This document shows, in pieces, positions 1-6,247 of a stretch of 13,822 nucleotides of DNA. The notes beneath the pieces were generated by a model. That model was given only the letters and a program-made list of their open reading frames with translations, ran no database searches and was not told the origin of the DNA. This DNA is from JBBQHM01 sp038323965. Its GTDB lineage: Bacteria > Verrucomicrobiota > Verrucomicrobiia > Chthoniobacterales > UBA10450. The stretch spans positions 1 through 13,822 of the forward strand of contig JBBQHM010000055.1 of assembly GCA_038323965.1 (NCBI GenBank). Reading direction: 5' to 3'. The translations under genes were made by a program, and so were the position numbers. How positions within the stretch are numbered: position 1 is the first letter of the stretch; every line of letters starts with the position of its first letter.

Positions 1-1
1 T

Positions 2-427
2 CTTTATCCTTATACGTTCAACGCCGCTGATTTTGAGCCTATTACCGGCACCGTCCATCAACCGCCTCCCATCCATCAGACGTTTGAAATTCGCGGTTAC
101 GTCGTATGCACCTTTGCGCCGCGGTTGCTCGATTATCATCCGGAAGCGGTCAAGATTCCGTGGGTGCACGATAACGTTGAAGCTGACGAAGTGCTTTTCT
201 ACGTGCGTGGAAATTTCGGCTCACGGAAGGGGATTGAGCCTGGTTCGATCACACTGCATCCGCGCGGTATTCCGCATGGTCCACACCCGGGCACCATCAT
301 GGCCAGTAAGGATGCCACCCGCACGGAGGAGTTAGCGGTCATGTTTGATACGGCGAACACGCTTGAGCTTACCCAGGAATCGGTCGACCTGGATGATCCG
401 AAGTATCCGCTGAGCTGGCTGGATTAA
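2..427 (+). CDS. hmgA: Homogentisate 1,2-dioxygenase, C-terminal 141 residues (5' end outside window)
   Basis: The reading frame is open from the window edge and ends with TAA. The visible 141 residues match the C-terminal cupin half of bacterial homogentisate 1,2-dioxygenase: LYPYTFNAADFEP near the start, VHDNVEADEVLFYVRGNF at about residues 55-72, and SITLHPRGIPHGPHPG at about 82-97. The enzyme opens the ring of homogentisate to maleylacetoacetate with a mononuclear iron, in cytosolic Tyr/Phe catabolism. The His and Glu residues of the VHDNVEADE stretch and the His of PHGP lie where the family binds iron; the exact ligand assignment is by analogy. It is followed after five bases by folE, so it is probably the upstream member of the pterin operon. 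The family is confident; the N-terminal half cannot be judged. Confidence 0.88.
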   Translation, partial: LYPYTFNAADFEPITGTVHQPPPIHQTFEIRGYVVCTFAPRLLDYHPEAVKIPWVHDNVEADEVLFYVRGNFGSRKGIEPGSITLHPRGIPHGPHPGTIMASKDATRTEELAVMFDTANTLELTQESVDLDDPKYPLSWLD

Positions 428-432
428 TCCTC

Positions 433-1050
433 GTGCAAGAGACTGATCTTCAGGCCGCGGAGCGCCGCATCGGGGCGCTCAAGCGCTGCGATGGGGCCAG
501 GCTCCCGACGATGGAGAATTCTTACCGCGAGTTGCTCGAAGCGATCGGCGAAGATACCCACCGCGAAGGCCTGCTGAAGACTCCTTCTCGCGCGGCGCGC
601 GCTTTTGAGTTTCTAACCAATGGCTACCGGCAAAGTCTCGAGGAAGTAGTCAATGACGCAATCTTCACTTCTGATGCGAGCGAGATTGTCCTGGTCAAAG
701 ACATCGAACTCTACTCGATGTGCGAACATCATCTTCTTCCTTTCATCGGCAAGGCGCACGTAGCTTATATCCCGAATGGCAAGGTCATCGGACTTTCTAA
801 AGTTGCGCGAATTGTCGACGTGTTCGCGCGCCGGCTGCAAATCCAGGAAAATCTGACCATGCAAATCGCCGATGCGTTGATGAAAACCCTCCATCCCAGC
901 GGTGTCGGGGTGGTGATCGAGGCGAAACATCTTTGTATGATGATGCGCGGCGTCGAGAAGCAGAATTCTGCCATGAAAACGTCGTGTTTGCTCGGTTCCT
1001 TCAAGGAGGACGCACGGACTCGTTCTGAATTCCTGGCGCTGTTAGCTTAA
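433..1050 (+). CDS. folE: GTP cyclohydrolase I
   Basis: A 205-residue protein of the normal GTP cyclohydrolase I type, converting GTP to 7,8-dihydroneopterin triphosphate, the first step of folate and tetrahydrobiopterin synthesis. Visible motifs are the N-terminal REGLLKTPSRAARA (about 44-57), the zinc-binding CEHHLLPFIGKAHVAY (Cys97, His100), GLSKVARIVDVFARRLQIQE (about 120-139), and HLCMMMRGV, which supplies the third zinc ligand Cys168. All key residues look intact. The start is uncertain: the GTG at 433 gives 205 residues and keeps tight operon spacing, while an in-frame ATG at 511 would give 179 residues and still cover the core. Neither has a strong Shine-Dalgarno sequence. Because it sits between homogentisate dioxygenase and a PTPS gene, a role in tetrahydrobiopterin supply is more likely than general folate synthesis; a second folate-dedicated copy elsewhere would support that. 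Confidence 0.95.
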   Translation: MQETDLQAAERRIGALKRCDGARLPTMENSYRELLEAIGEDTHREGLLKTPSRAARAFEFLTNGYRQSLEEVVNDAIFTSDASEIVLVKDIELYSMCEHHLLPFIGKAHVAYIPNGKVIGLSKVARIVDVFARRLQIQENLTMQIADALMKTLHPSGVGVVIEAKHLCMMMRGVEKQNSAMKTSCLLGSFKEDARTRSEFLALLA

Positions 1051-1059
1051 GAGCTCTGC

Positions 1060-2262
1060 ATGTTCCTGACGGTTAGTAAGCGCCTCGAGTTTTCGGCGTC
1101 GCGACGGCTCGCAATTCAGGATTGGAGCGACGCTCGAAATCGAGCGGCTTTTGGTGACGAGGCGTCGGCGAAGTATGGGACGGGTAGGAACTACGTAGCG
1201 TGGTTTGTATTTACCGGAGACGTCGATAAGTCAACTGGCATGCTGATGAACATCAGCGAAATCAAACGGCGGGCGGGCGAAGTGATTAATGATCGATACG
1301 ATCATCGATTCCTGAATGAAGATAACGCAAGCTTCGCAGAAACAGTCCCCACACCGGAAAACGTCGCGCGACAATTGGCAGCGGACGTGGCGCCGTTATT
1401 TCGCGATACGGGCGCACAACTGACGGCCGTTCACCTTATTGAGTCGCCCGCGCGGAGCGCGACTGCCTTCAGCAGCGGTAAAACCGAAGCTCACTTCGAC
1501 TTTAACTTTTCCGCGGCGCGTCGTACCTCATCGCCTGATCTTACCGACGCAGAGAATCGTGAACTATTCGGTGTTGCCGCTTCCGCTCATGTCCATGGCC
1601 ATCATTATCGGGCCCGACTCACGGTGTCAGGAGTAGAAAATGTAAACTACGAGGCGATGCGCGCATTAGCTGATCAATTACGCGGTGAACTGGATCACCG
1701 TAATCTAAATGAAGAGATTCCCGGACTTCGCGATCAGCCGACTACTACCGAGGTTCTCGCCCGATATCTCTTTGGATGTGGAGAAGGGAAAGCGGCACTT
1801 GATCGCGTGCGACTGCATGAGCGGGATGACTTCTTCGCAGAGTACCGACGGGCGGGCGATTACTCGTTAGGCATGCAGTATTCCTTCAGTGCCGCGCACC
1901 GGCTGCAAAGTTACGAATCGTCGGAAGCAGAGAACACAGCGATGTATGGGAAGTGCAACAATCCCAGGGGGCACGGCCATCTTTATATCGCCGAAGCGAC
2001 GATTGGTGGGACGCTTGATCAGCGAAGCGGGACCTTATTTAGCTTCACGAAGTTCCAGGATGCATTGCGAAACGCGATCAGTCCCTGGGAGAATCGCCAC
2101 CTCGATCTGGAAACGGAGGAATTTAATCGAGTTCCTTCGACAGGGGAGAACATCGTCCAGATGCTATGGCCGAAAGTCGACTCAGGCGTTGACGGTCGTC
2201 TGGAACGATTGCGTTTATGGGAAACAGCTAACAACCGGTTTACCCTGCGTCCCGACTGGTGA
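1060..2262 (+). CDS. Triple-domain 6-pyruvoyl-tetrahydropterin synthase (three fused PTPS/QueD-fold domains)
   Basis: A 400-residue protein, about three times the usual PTPS length of 120-150, made of three tandem PTPS-like domains (about 1-133, 143-262, 270-400). Each has the FSA-x-x-R strand, an aromatic residue before the zinc loop, a P-T/S-x-x-E helix start and a closing Glu (Glu128, Glu254, Glu388) where the family anchors the pterin. Catalytic residues are split. Domain 3 has the zinc His280 (FSAAHRL), Cys299 and His305/His307 (KCNNPRGHGHLY), but Glu344-Asn345 replace Asp-His. Domain 1 has Asp81-His82 but Arg15, Thr41 and Arg43 at the zinc positions. Domain 2 has Asp212-His213 and His179/His181, but Arg154 for the first His and Ala173 for Cys. 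The eukaryote-like CNNP-x-GHGH loop and the neighbours folE and a short-chain dehydrogenase favour dihydroneopterin triphosphate to 6-pyruvoyl-tetrahydropterin. A QueD-like carboxy-tetrahydropterin synthase is the alternative. The stop overlaps the next GTG start by four bases. Confidence 0.9.
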   Translation: MFLTVSKRLEFSASRRLAIQDWSDARNRAAFGDEASAKYGTGRNYVAWFVFTGDVDKSTGMLMNISEIKRRAGEVINDRYDHRFLNEDNASFAETVPTPENVARQLAADVAPLFRDTGAQLTAVHLIESPARSATAFSSGKTEAHFDFNFSAARRTSSPDLTDAENRELFGVAASAHVHGHHYRARLTVSGVENVNYEAMRALADQLRGELDHRNLNEEIPGLRDQPTTTEVLARYLFGCGEGKAALDRVRLHERDDFFAEYRRAGDYSLGMQYSFSAAHRLQSYESSEAENTAMYGKCNNPRGHGHLYIAEATIGGTLDQRSGTLFSFTKFQDALRNAISPWENRHLDLETEEFNRVPSTGENIVQMLWPKVDSGVDGRLERLRLWETANNRFTLRPDW

Positions 2263-2951
2263 AGCGCTACCTGATAACGGGTGCAAGCCGTGGAATTGGA
2301 CGCGCGATCTCTGCCCGACTGGCCGGCCCTAATGTCACGCTGCTATTACATGGTCGAGACGTAGCGGCGCTCGATGATACATGTCGATCGGTCAAGTCGA
2401 CGGGCGTGCACGTTGAAAAATTAATTTATGATCTGGCAACGACCGCTGGAGTCGAAGCTTTAATCAGCGCCATTGGGCCGGAACCGCTCGACCTGCTGGT
2501 GAACAACGCCGGCATAGCGATAGTCAAGCCGTTCGGCGAAGTGACGCGCGTCGAATTGGAACAGACGCTGGCGGTCAACGTGACCGCGCCCATCTTACTA
2601 ACTCAGCATTTTGCTCCTCGCATGTCGCCTGGGTCCAGCATCGTGAACATACTCTCTATCGCTGCCAGAACGGCGTTTCCGAACTGGAGCATTTATAGCG
2701 CGAGTAAGTTTGCGCTCGATGGCTTCTCCAGTGCTGTCCGTGAAGAATTGCGCACACATGGCGTTCGGGTTGTAAACATTTACCCGGCTGCAACCGACAC
2801 TGAGATATGGAATGCAGTTGAGGGTGAGTGGCCAAGGAACCAAATGATGCCGTCTAGCTCCGTGGCGGATGCGGTTGCGTTTGCCATTTCCCAGCCGCAA
2901 TCGATTGCCGTAGAGAATATCACCCTGTCAAACACTTCCGGCAGTCTTTAG
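2259..2951 (+). CDS. Short-chain dehydrogenase/reductase, candidate sepiapterin reductase
   Basis: A 230-residue classical SDR. It has the nucleotide-binding TGASRGIG (Gly8, Gly12, Gly14), NNAG at 82-85, Asn108, Ser133, and the catalytic YSASK (Tyr146, Lys150). It is predicted to be cytosolic and NAD(P)-dependent; HGR after the second strand (31-33) is compatible with NADPH, but this is an inference. The GTG start at 2259 overlaps the TGA of the triple PTPS gene, which implies translational coupling. The position directly after GTP cyclohydrolase and PTPS is what would be expected of sepiapterin or 6-pyruvoyl-tetrahydropterin reductase, the last step of tetrahydrobiopterin synthesis. The SDR family is certain; the substrate rests on gene context, since the sequence shows no substrate-specific signature that I can name. 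Confidence 0.85.
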   Translation: MKRYLITGASRGIGRAISARLAGPNVTLLLHGRDVAALDDTCRSVKSTGVHVEKLIYDLATTAGVEALISAIGPEPLDLLVNNAGIAIVKPFGEVTRVELEQTLAVNVTAPILLTQHFAPRMSPGSSIVNILSIAARTAFPNWSIYSASKFALDGFSSAVREELRTHGVRVVNIYPAATDTEIWNAVEGEWPRNQMMPSSSVADAVAFAISQPQSIAVENITLSNTSGSL

Positions 2952-2959
2952 ATACACAT

Positions 2960-3445
2960 ATGCGCAAGATGAACCTGGATGAGATTCCAGAACAGGAGCG
3001 GAAATCTCCGCACGGCAAATTTCACAAATTCGTGAAGGACATTTCCGTCGCGCTTGGCCGTGACAAAGAATCGCTTGATCTGGCTGAACGCCATCCGTTC
3101 GATCTCGCTATGGTGCGTTTACCGGCGGGGAAATCCTACTGCCCGTATCATCGGCACTCCTCCGAGTCCGAACTCTACGTCGTAATCTCGGGCCGCGGTA
3201 CGGTCCGCGATGCGAACGGCACCACAACCGTAGGTTCCGGCGATGCTTTCTTCTTCGCACCGGGCGAAGCGCATCAACTCACTAACGCGGGCGACGAAGA
3301 TTTCGTTTACTACGTTGTCGCCGATAATCCGCGCGGCGATTCCTGCTACTATCCCGATAGCGGGAAGTGGGCCTTCCCGAAAGAAGGGAGCGGCGACGTG
3401 ATCGTCAAAGGCGTCGAGACCGACTACTACGACGGCGAAGAATAG
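2960..3445 (+). CDS. Small single-domain cupin protein, function unknown
   Basis: A 161-residue protein with one cupin barrel at about residues 45-125. Motif 1 is YCPYHRHSSESELYVVISGRG at about 60-80, giving His64, His66 and Glu71 as likely metal ligands. Motif 2 is GDAFFFAPGEAHQLTNAG at about 94-111, supplying His105. The metal site therefore looks complete. The N-terminal 45 residues are charged, and the tail ends in a conserved-looking YYPDSGKWAFP followed by an acidic end. There is no signal peptide. It starts eight bases after the SDR gene, so it is probably the last gene of the operon. The start used is ATG 2960; another in-frame ATG lies at 2969. Cupins include dioxygenases, isomerases and sugar epimerases, so the substrate cannot be named. 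Confidence 0.82.
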   Translation: MRKMNLDEIPEQERKSPHGKFHKFVKDISVALGRDKESLDLAERHPFDLAMVRLPAGKSYCPYHRHSSESELYVVISGRGTVRDANGTTTVGSGDAFFFAPGEAHQLTNAGDEDFVYYVVADNPRGDSCYYPDSGKWAFPKEGSGDVIVKGVETDYYDGEE

Positions 3446-3514
3446 CGAGCGGGCTCAGACTTGCCTTAATTTTCGGTCGACTTAACGCCGCCTCGAACTC
3501 GCGTCGCGACAACT

Positions 3515-3565
3515 CGGAGGGACGTGCTTCTGCAAGTCCTGGACGAGCGGGAGCTCGTCCCTCCG
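3515..3565. repeat. Palindromic repeat (outer stem enclosing two hairpins) between convergent genes
   Basis: CGGAGGGACG at 3515-3524 is a perfect inverted repeat of CGTCCCTCCG at 3556-3565. Inside are two further hairpins: a weaker one at about 3520-3539 (GGAC ... GTCC with TGC/GCA inside) and a strong one at 3541-3560 (GGACGAGC, loop GGGA, GCTCGTCC). The outer stem and the second hairpin compete for the same right arm. The element fills the gap between the cupin stop (3445) and the end of the hydroxylase gene (3567). It resembles REP-type dispersed palindromes and could act as a bidirectional transcription end. No T-run follows, so a classical intrinsic terminator is not supported. The rest of the gap (3446-3514) shows nothing. 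Confidence 0.75.
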
Positions 3566-3566
3566 G

Positions 3567-5369
3567 TCAGGAAGGCACGCCGGCGCGGTCATGGATCGCG
3601 CGGTATTCCGGAAGCTTGTGATACTCGACGAGGCGAAAACCCCAGCCGACTAGCGTCGACTTATCAGCGTCCGAAGATGCGATCCTCTTCAAAAAACTCG
3701 CGATGCGTTCTTTCAGTTGCGGCTGCTCATCGGCGTCATCGAGCAGTTCGAAGATCTCCAGCGAAAGCAGCCAATCGTCCGCATGCTGTGCTTGCTGCGT
3801 CTCCCATATTTCGCCAAGGCGTTCGTAGCCGACTTTTCGCTCACGAATATCGCGAACCTGCTGATATAAATTCTCCAGCTTCCTGCGCCTTTCGTCGGAG
3901 GGAGCCTTGATGGTTCGTTCTTTCGGGAAGAGCGCAACATCCAGGAACGCTTCCTTGTCCGCCGCCCCGTTAAAGACGGAGGTGATCAGTGGGCCCACCG
4001 CCATGTCGTATTCGCCCCAGGATGGCTCGAATAAAACCCGATCGCCGAAGGTGACGGTGCAATCCGAAAAGGTAACGAGAATTAGCTTTTCTTTATTCCG
4101 AAGAAGTTTCTCGACGCGACCTGAAACGATCACGCCGCTCTCAAATTCGATCTTCGCCTTCTTTCCATCGGCAACTCCGATGCTTTGGAGTTGATCATCC
4201 GAAAGAGTTTCGGGAGAAGCCGTGGCATGGCGCCATTTCCCGACCGGCGCGCCGAATCCTTCAGCGTGACGCTCTTTCCCATGGCCATCGAGTTGCTCAT
4301 AGTCGCAAGCAAGGGCGGAAGGTCCGGTGGTGCGAACGTAAATGGGCTTTGATTGGTCAGCGATCACCTCGCTAAATACGCCGCTTACCTGCAGCCCCGA
4401 GGAGAACTCACAAGTGGTGTTGTTCTGACACTCGATCGCTTTGTTAACTCCTTCCAAGCCGCCCACCTTGTAGGCCATTTTGCTGGCAAATTCTTCCAGG
4501 ACTTCGCGCAGATGTGGGAAATCGCGCCCTACAAATAATTGCGGCTGCTTTGTCGTGATATCGAATGCGGTATCCGCAGCTTCGATCGAATAGGCGATCT
4601 TCTTGACGTTAGACTCGAGGCACGAGACGGACTCGCCAATCGAAGAAAGCAGGCCGGCCCCGTAAATTTTTGGATTCTCGAGATTCCCGATCAGTCCGTA
4701 TTCCACCGTCCACCAATGCAGCCGTGATAGCAGCGCCATCTCCGAGGGCGTGCCGAGTTCTGTCTGCCGCTGCTCTACTTCGCGGGTCGCGGCCGCGACT
4801 TCTTGCGCGTCCGAGTTTGGAAGCTCCTTTAGAATCGAGAGGTGTCGGATCGCTTCGTAAAGTTCGAAGTCTTTCAGCGATTGCATGGCTTTCGCGCCGA
4901 CTTCTCCAAATCGTTGCAGATACTCGGAGTATTCGCGGTCCACGATGATCGGCGCATGGCCGGCGGCTTCGTGGACGATATCGGGCGCGGGCGTGTATTC
5001 GATGTGATGGATTTGCCGCATGTCGCAGGCGATCACCAACACTTTGTAGGCCTGAAATTCCATGAACGCCGCGGGAGGAATGAAACCATCGACAGCCACC
5101 GCGCCCCAGCCAATGCGACCCAGGATATCATTCATTTCCTCGATGCGCGGGATGCGTTCGGTTGAGATGCCTGTATTCAGCAGGCCGTCGAAGTAAACCT
5201 TGTGCGCGTATTCCTTCAGGAAGAAAATATTCTGCCGCATGATAAATCGCCACACCGCGTGGTCGACCGGGGTGTATTCGTCGTAGCGTTGATCGACGGC
5301 GAACTGGAGCAAATGTTTCGGCAGCGATTTCACTGCCGCGTTCGTTAAACTGAACGGTTGAATACTCAT
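3567..5369 (-). CDS. Pterin-dependent aromatic amino acid hydroxylase (phenylalanine 4-monooxygenase), long form
   Basis: This is a 600-residue protein from the ATG at 5369. Its N-terminal half is the BH4-dependent aromatic amino acid hydroxylase fold. Visible are YTPVDHAVWRFIMRQN near residue 32, YTPAPDIVHEAAGHAPII with iron ligands His133 and His138, WWTVEYGLIG with the third ligand Glu223, and IYGAGLLSSIGES at about 235-247. It would hydroxylate Phe to Tyr using a tetrahydropterin and oxygen in the cytosol. About 300 residues beyond the catalytic core form a beta-rich then helical region, unlike the short proteobacterial PhhA. Long enzymes of about 580 residues are known to me from Bacillus and Bacteroidetes. 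The frame extends upstream to ATG 5411 and TTG 5420, but the conserved-looking N-terminus and a possible promoter over that stretch favour 5369. It converges on the pterin operon. Tyr or Trp as substrate cannot be excluded. Confidence 0.92.
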   Translation of the reverse strand: MSIQPFSLTNAAVKSLPKHLLQFAVDQRYDEYTPVDHAVWRFIMRQNIFFLKEYAHKVYFDGLLNTGISTERIPRIEEMNDILGRIGWGAVAVDGFIPPAAFMEFQAYKVLVIACDMRQIHHIEYTPAPDIVHEAAGHAPIIVDREYSEYLQRFGEVGAKAMQSLKDFELYEAIRHLSILKELPNSDAQEVAAATREVEQRQTELGTPSEMALLSRLHWWTVEYGLIGNLENPKIYGAGLLSSIGESVSCLESNVKKIAYSIEAADTAFDITTKQPQLFVGRDFPHLREVLEEFASKMAYKVGGLEGVNKAIECQNNTTCEFSSGLQVSGVFSEVIADQSKPIYVRTTGPSALACDYEQLDGHGKERHAEGFGAPVGKWRHATASPETLSDDQLQSIGVADGKKAKIEFESGVIVSGRVEKLLRNKEKLILVTFSDCTVTFGDRVLFEPSWGEYDMAVGPLITSVFNGAADKEAFLDVALFPKERTIKAPSDERRRKLENLYQQVRDIRERKVGYERLGEIWETQQAQHADDWLLSLEIFELLDDADEQPQLKERIASFLKRIASSDADKSTLVGWGFRLVEYHKLPEYRAIHDRAGVPS

Positions 5370-5391
5370 GATGCGGGGGGCCCGAGATTGC

Positions 5392-5420
5392 AGTTTACGA
5401 CTCACAAACATTTCCAGCAA
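5392..5420 (-). promoter_or_regulatory. Possible sigma-70-type promoter for the aromatic hydroxylase
   Basis: On the reverse strand TTGCTG (5420-5415) and TAAACT (5397-5392) are separated by 17 bases and would start transcription about 15-20 bases before the ATG at 5369. The -35 box matches the consensus at only three of six positions and the -10 box at four, so this is a weak candidate. It lies in the divergent gap shared with the forward membrane-protein gene. Confidence 0.25.
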
Positions 5421-5446
5421 GAGCCATGCTGCACCGTGAAGGACCG

Positions 5447-6247
5447 ATGAAAAGAAACGTCGGGCCGATCACGTGGCTGAGCGTGACGTCACTCGATGCG
5501 CCGCTGGTGGCAATCGTCTGGCAGCAGATGTTCGCGAGTGCGGCGCACGTCACGCTCGCCCTCGCCGCGCGGAGCGCATTGTTCGCGACGGCCTGGCTAA
5601 TCTATCTCGCGGATCGGCTGGCCGATTCTTTCACGATTCCAGTGGGCGCTGCGATGTCGGCGCGGCAGCGTTTTGCCGTCACTCATCGGATCGGACTAAT
5701 CGTCGCGATGATTTGTTGCGCGTTGGTTCTGGCCGTAAGCGCATTCAGTCTCGAGCGCCGCACGCTCGCGGTCGGCGCGTTGCTTGGTGTGGTGGCGGTA
5801 ATTTACCTGGCAATCAATCAATTCGCCGCGCGCGTGTGGAGGGTTTTGCCAGTGAAGGAAATCGTGATCGGGTGCTTGTTCGCCGCCGGGACGTGCGCTG
5901 CCGTGCGGAACCTCGACCTCATTCAAGCCGCCGCATTCGCGATCCTCTGCTCGCTCAATTGCATTTGCATCGCGGTCTGGGAACGCGAGTTGGATCAACA
6001 ACAGCGCCGCGATTCGATCGCGACGACTTTCCCAAGGTTTATCCGAATCCCATTCTATGGCTGTCCCGCGCTCGCGGTTGCCGCGGCACTTCTAGGTGCT
6101 GGTCGGGCGTCGATGATTTACATCGCAGTCTCCGCCGCATTGCTTGCCCTCTTAAATGTGAAAGGCGAAAGACTGAGCGGCGATGTGCGGACCGCGCTCG
6201 CGGACATCGTGCTCCTGAGTCCGTTATCCGCACTTTTTGTCACATGA
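5447..6247 (+). CDS. Polytopic membrane protein, divergent UbiA-prenyltransferase-like
   Basis: A protein of 266 residues from ATG 5447, very hydrophobic, with about seven or eight likely membrane segments. These include stretches ending near WLIYLADRLAD, ICCALVLAVSAFSL, VGALLGVVAVIYLAI, VIGCLFAAGTCAAV, AAAFAILCSLNCICIAVW and the C-terminal IYIAVSAALLALL. Two acidic pairs stand where UbiA-type prenyltransferases have their diphosphate-Mg motifs: D-x3-D in YLADRLADS (about residues 56-60 from this start) and E-x3-D in WERELDQ (about 179-183). The usual Asn of the first motif is missing, so the family call is tentative. The start at 5447 has GAAGGA just upstream; ATG 5426 in the same frame adds seven residues. 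Its stop overlaps the start of the methyltransferase gene (ATGA), so the two are coupled. The function is not established. Confidence 0.6.
   Translation: MKRNVGPITWLSVTSLDAPLVAIVWQQMFASAAHVTLALAARSALFATAWLIYLADRLADSFTIPVGAAMSARQRFAVTHRIGLIVAMICCALVLAVSAFSLERRTLAVGALLGVVAVIYLAINQFAARVWRVLPVKEIVIGCLFAAGTCAAVRNLDLIQAAAFAILCSLNCICIAVWERELDQQQRRDSIATTFPRFIRIPFYGCPALAVAAALLGAGRASMIYIAVSAALLALLNVKGERLSGDVRTALADIVLLSPLSALFVT

Noticed and set aside
3515..3569. Intrinsic terminator for the pterin operon
   Set aside because: The hairpins are strong but there is no T-run on either strand, so it is described as a repeat only.
3907..5165. Forward open frames opposite the hydroxylase gene
   Set aside because: They have no recognisable domains and lie wholly inside a gene whose iron-binding motifs are clear on the other strand.
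5473..6243. Long open frame upstream of the methyltransferase in frame with it
   Set aside because: It is rich in Arg and shows no domain. It is a high-GC shadow of the membrane-protein gene, and the methyltransferase fold begins at the ATG at 6244.
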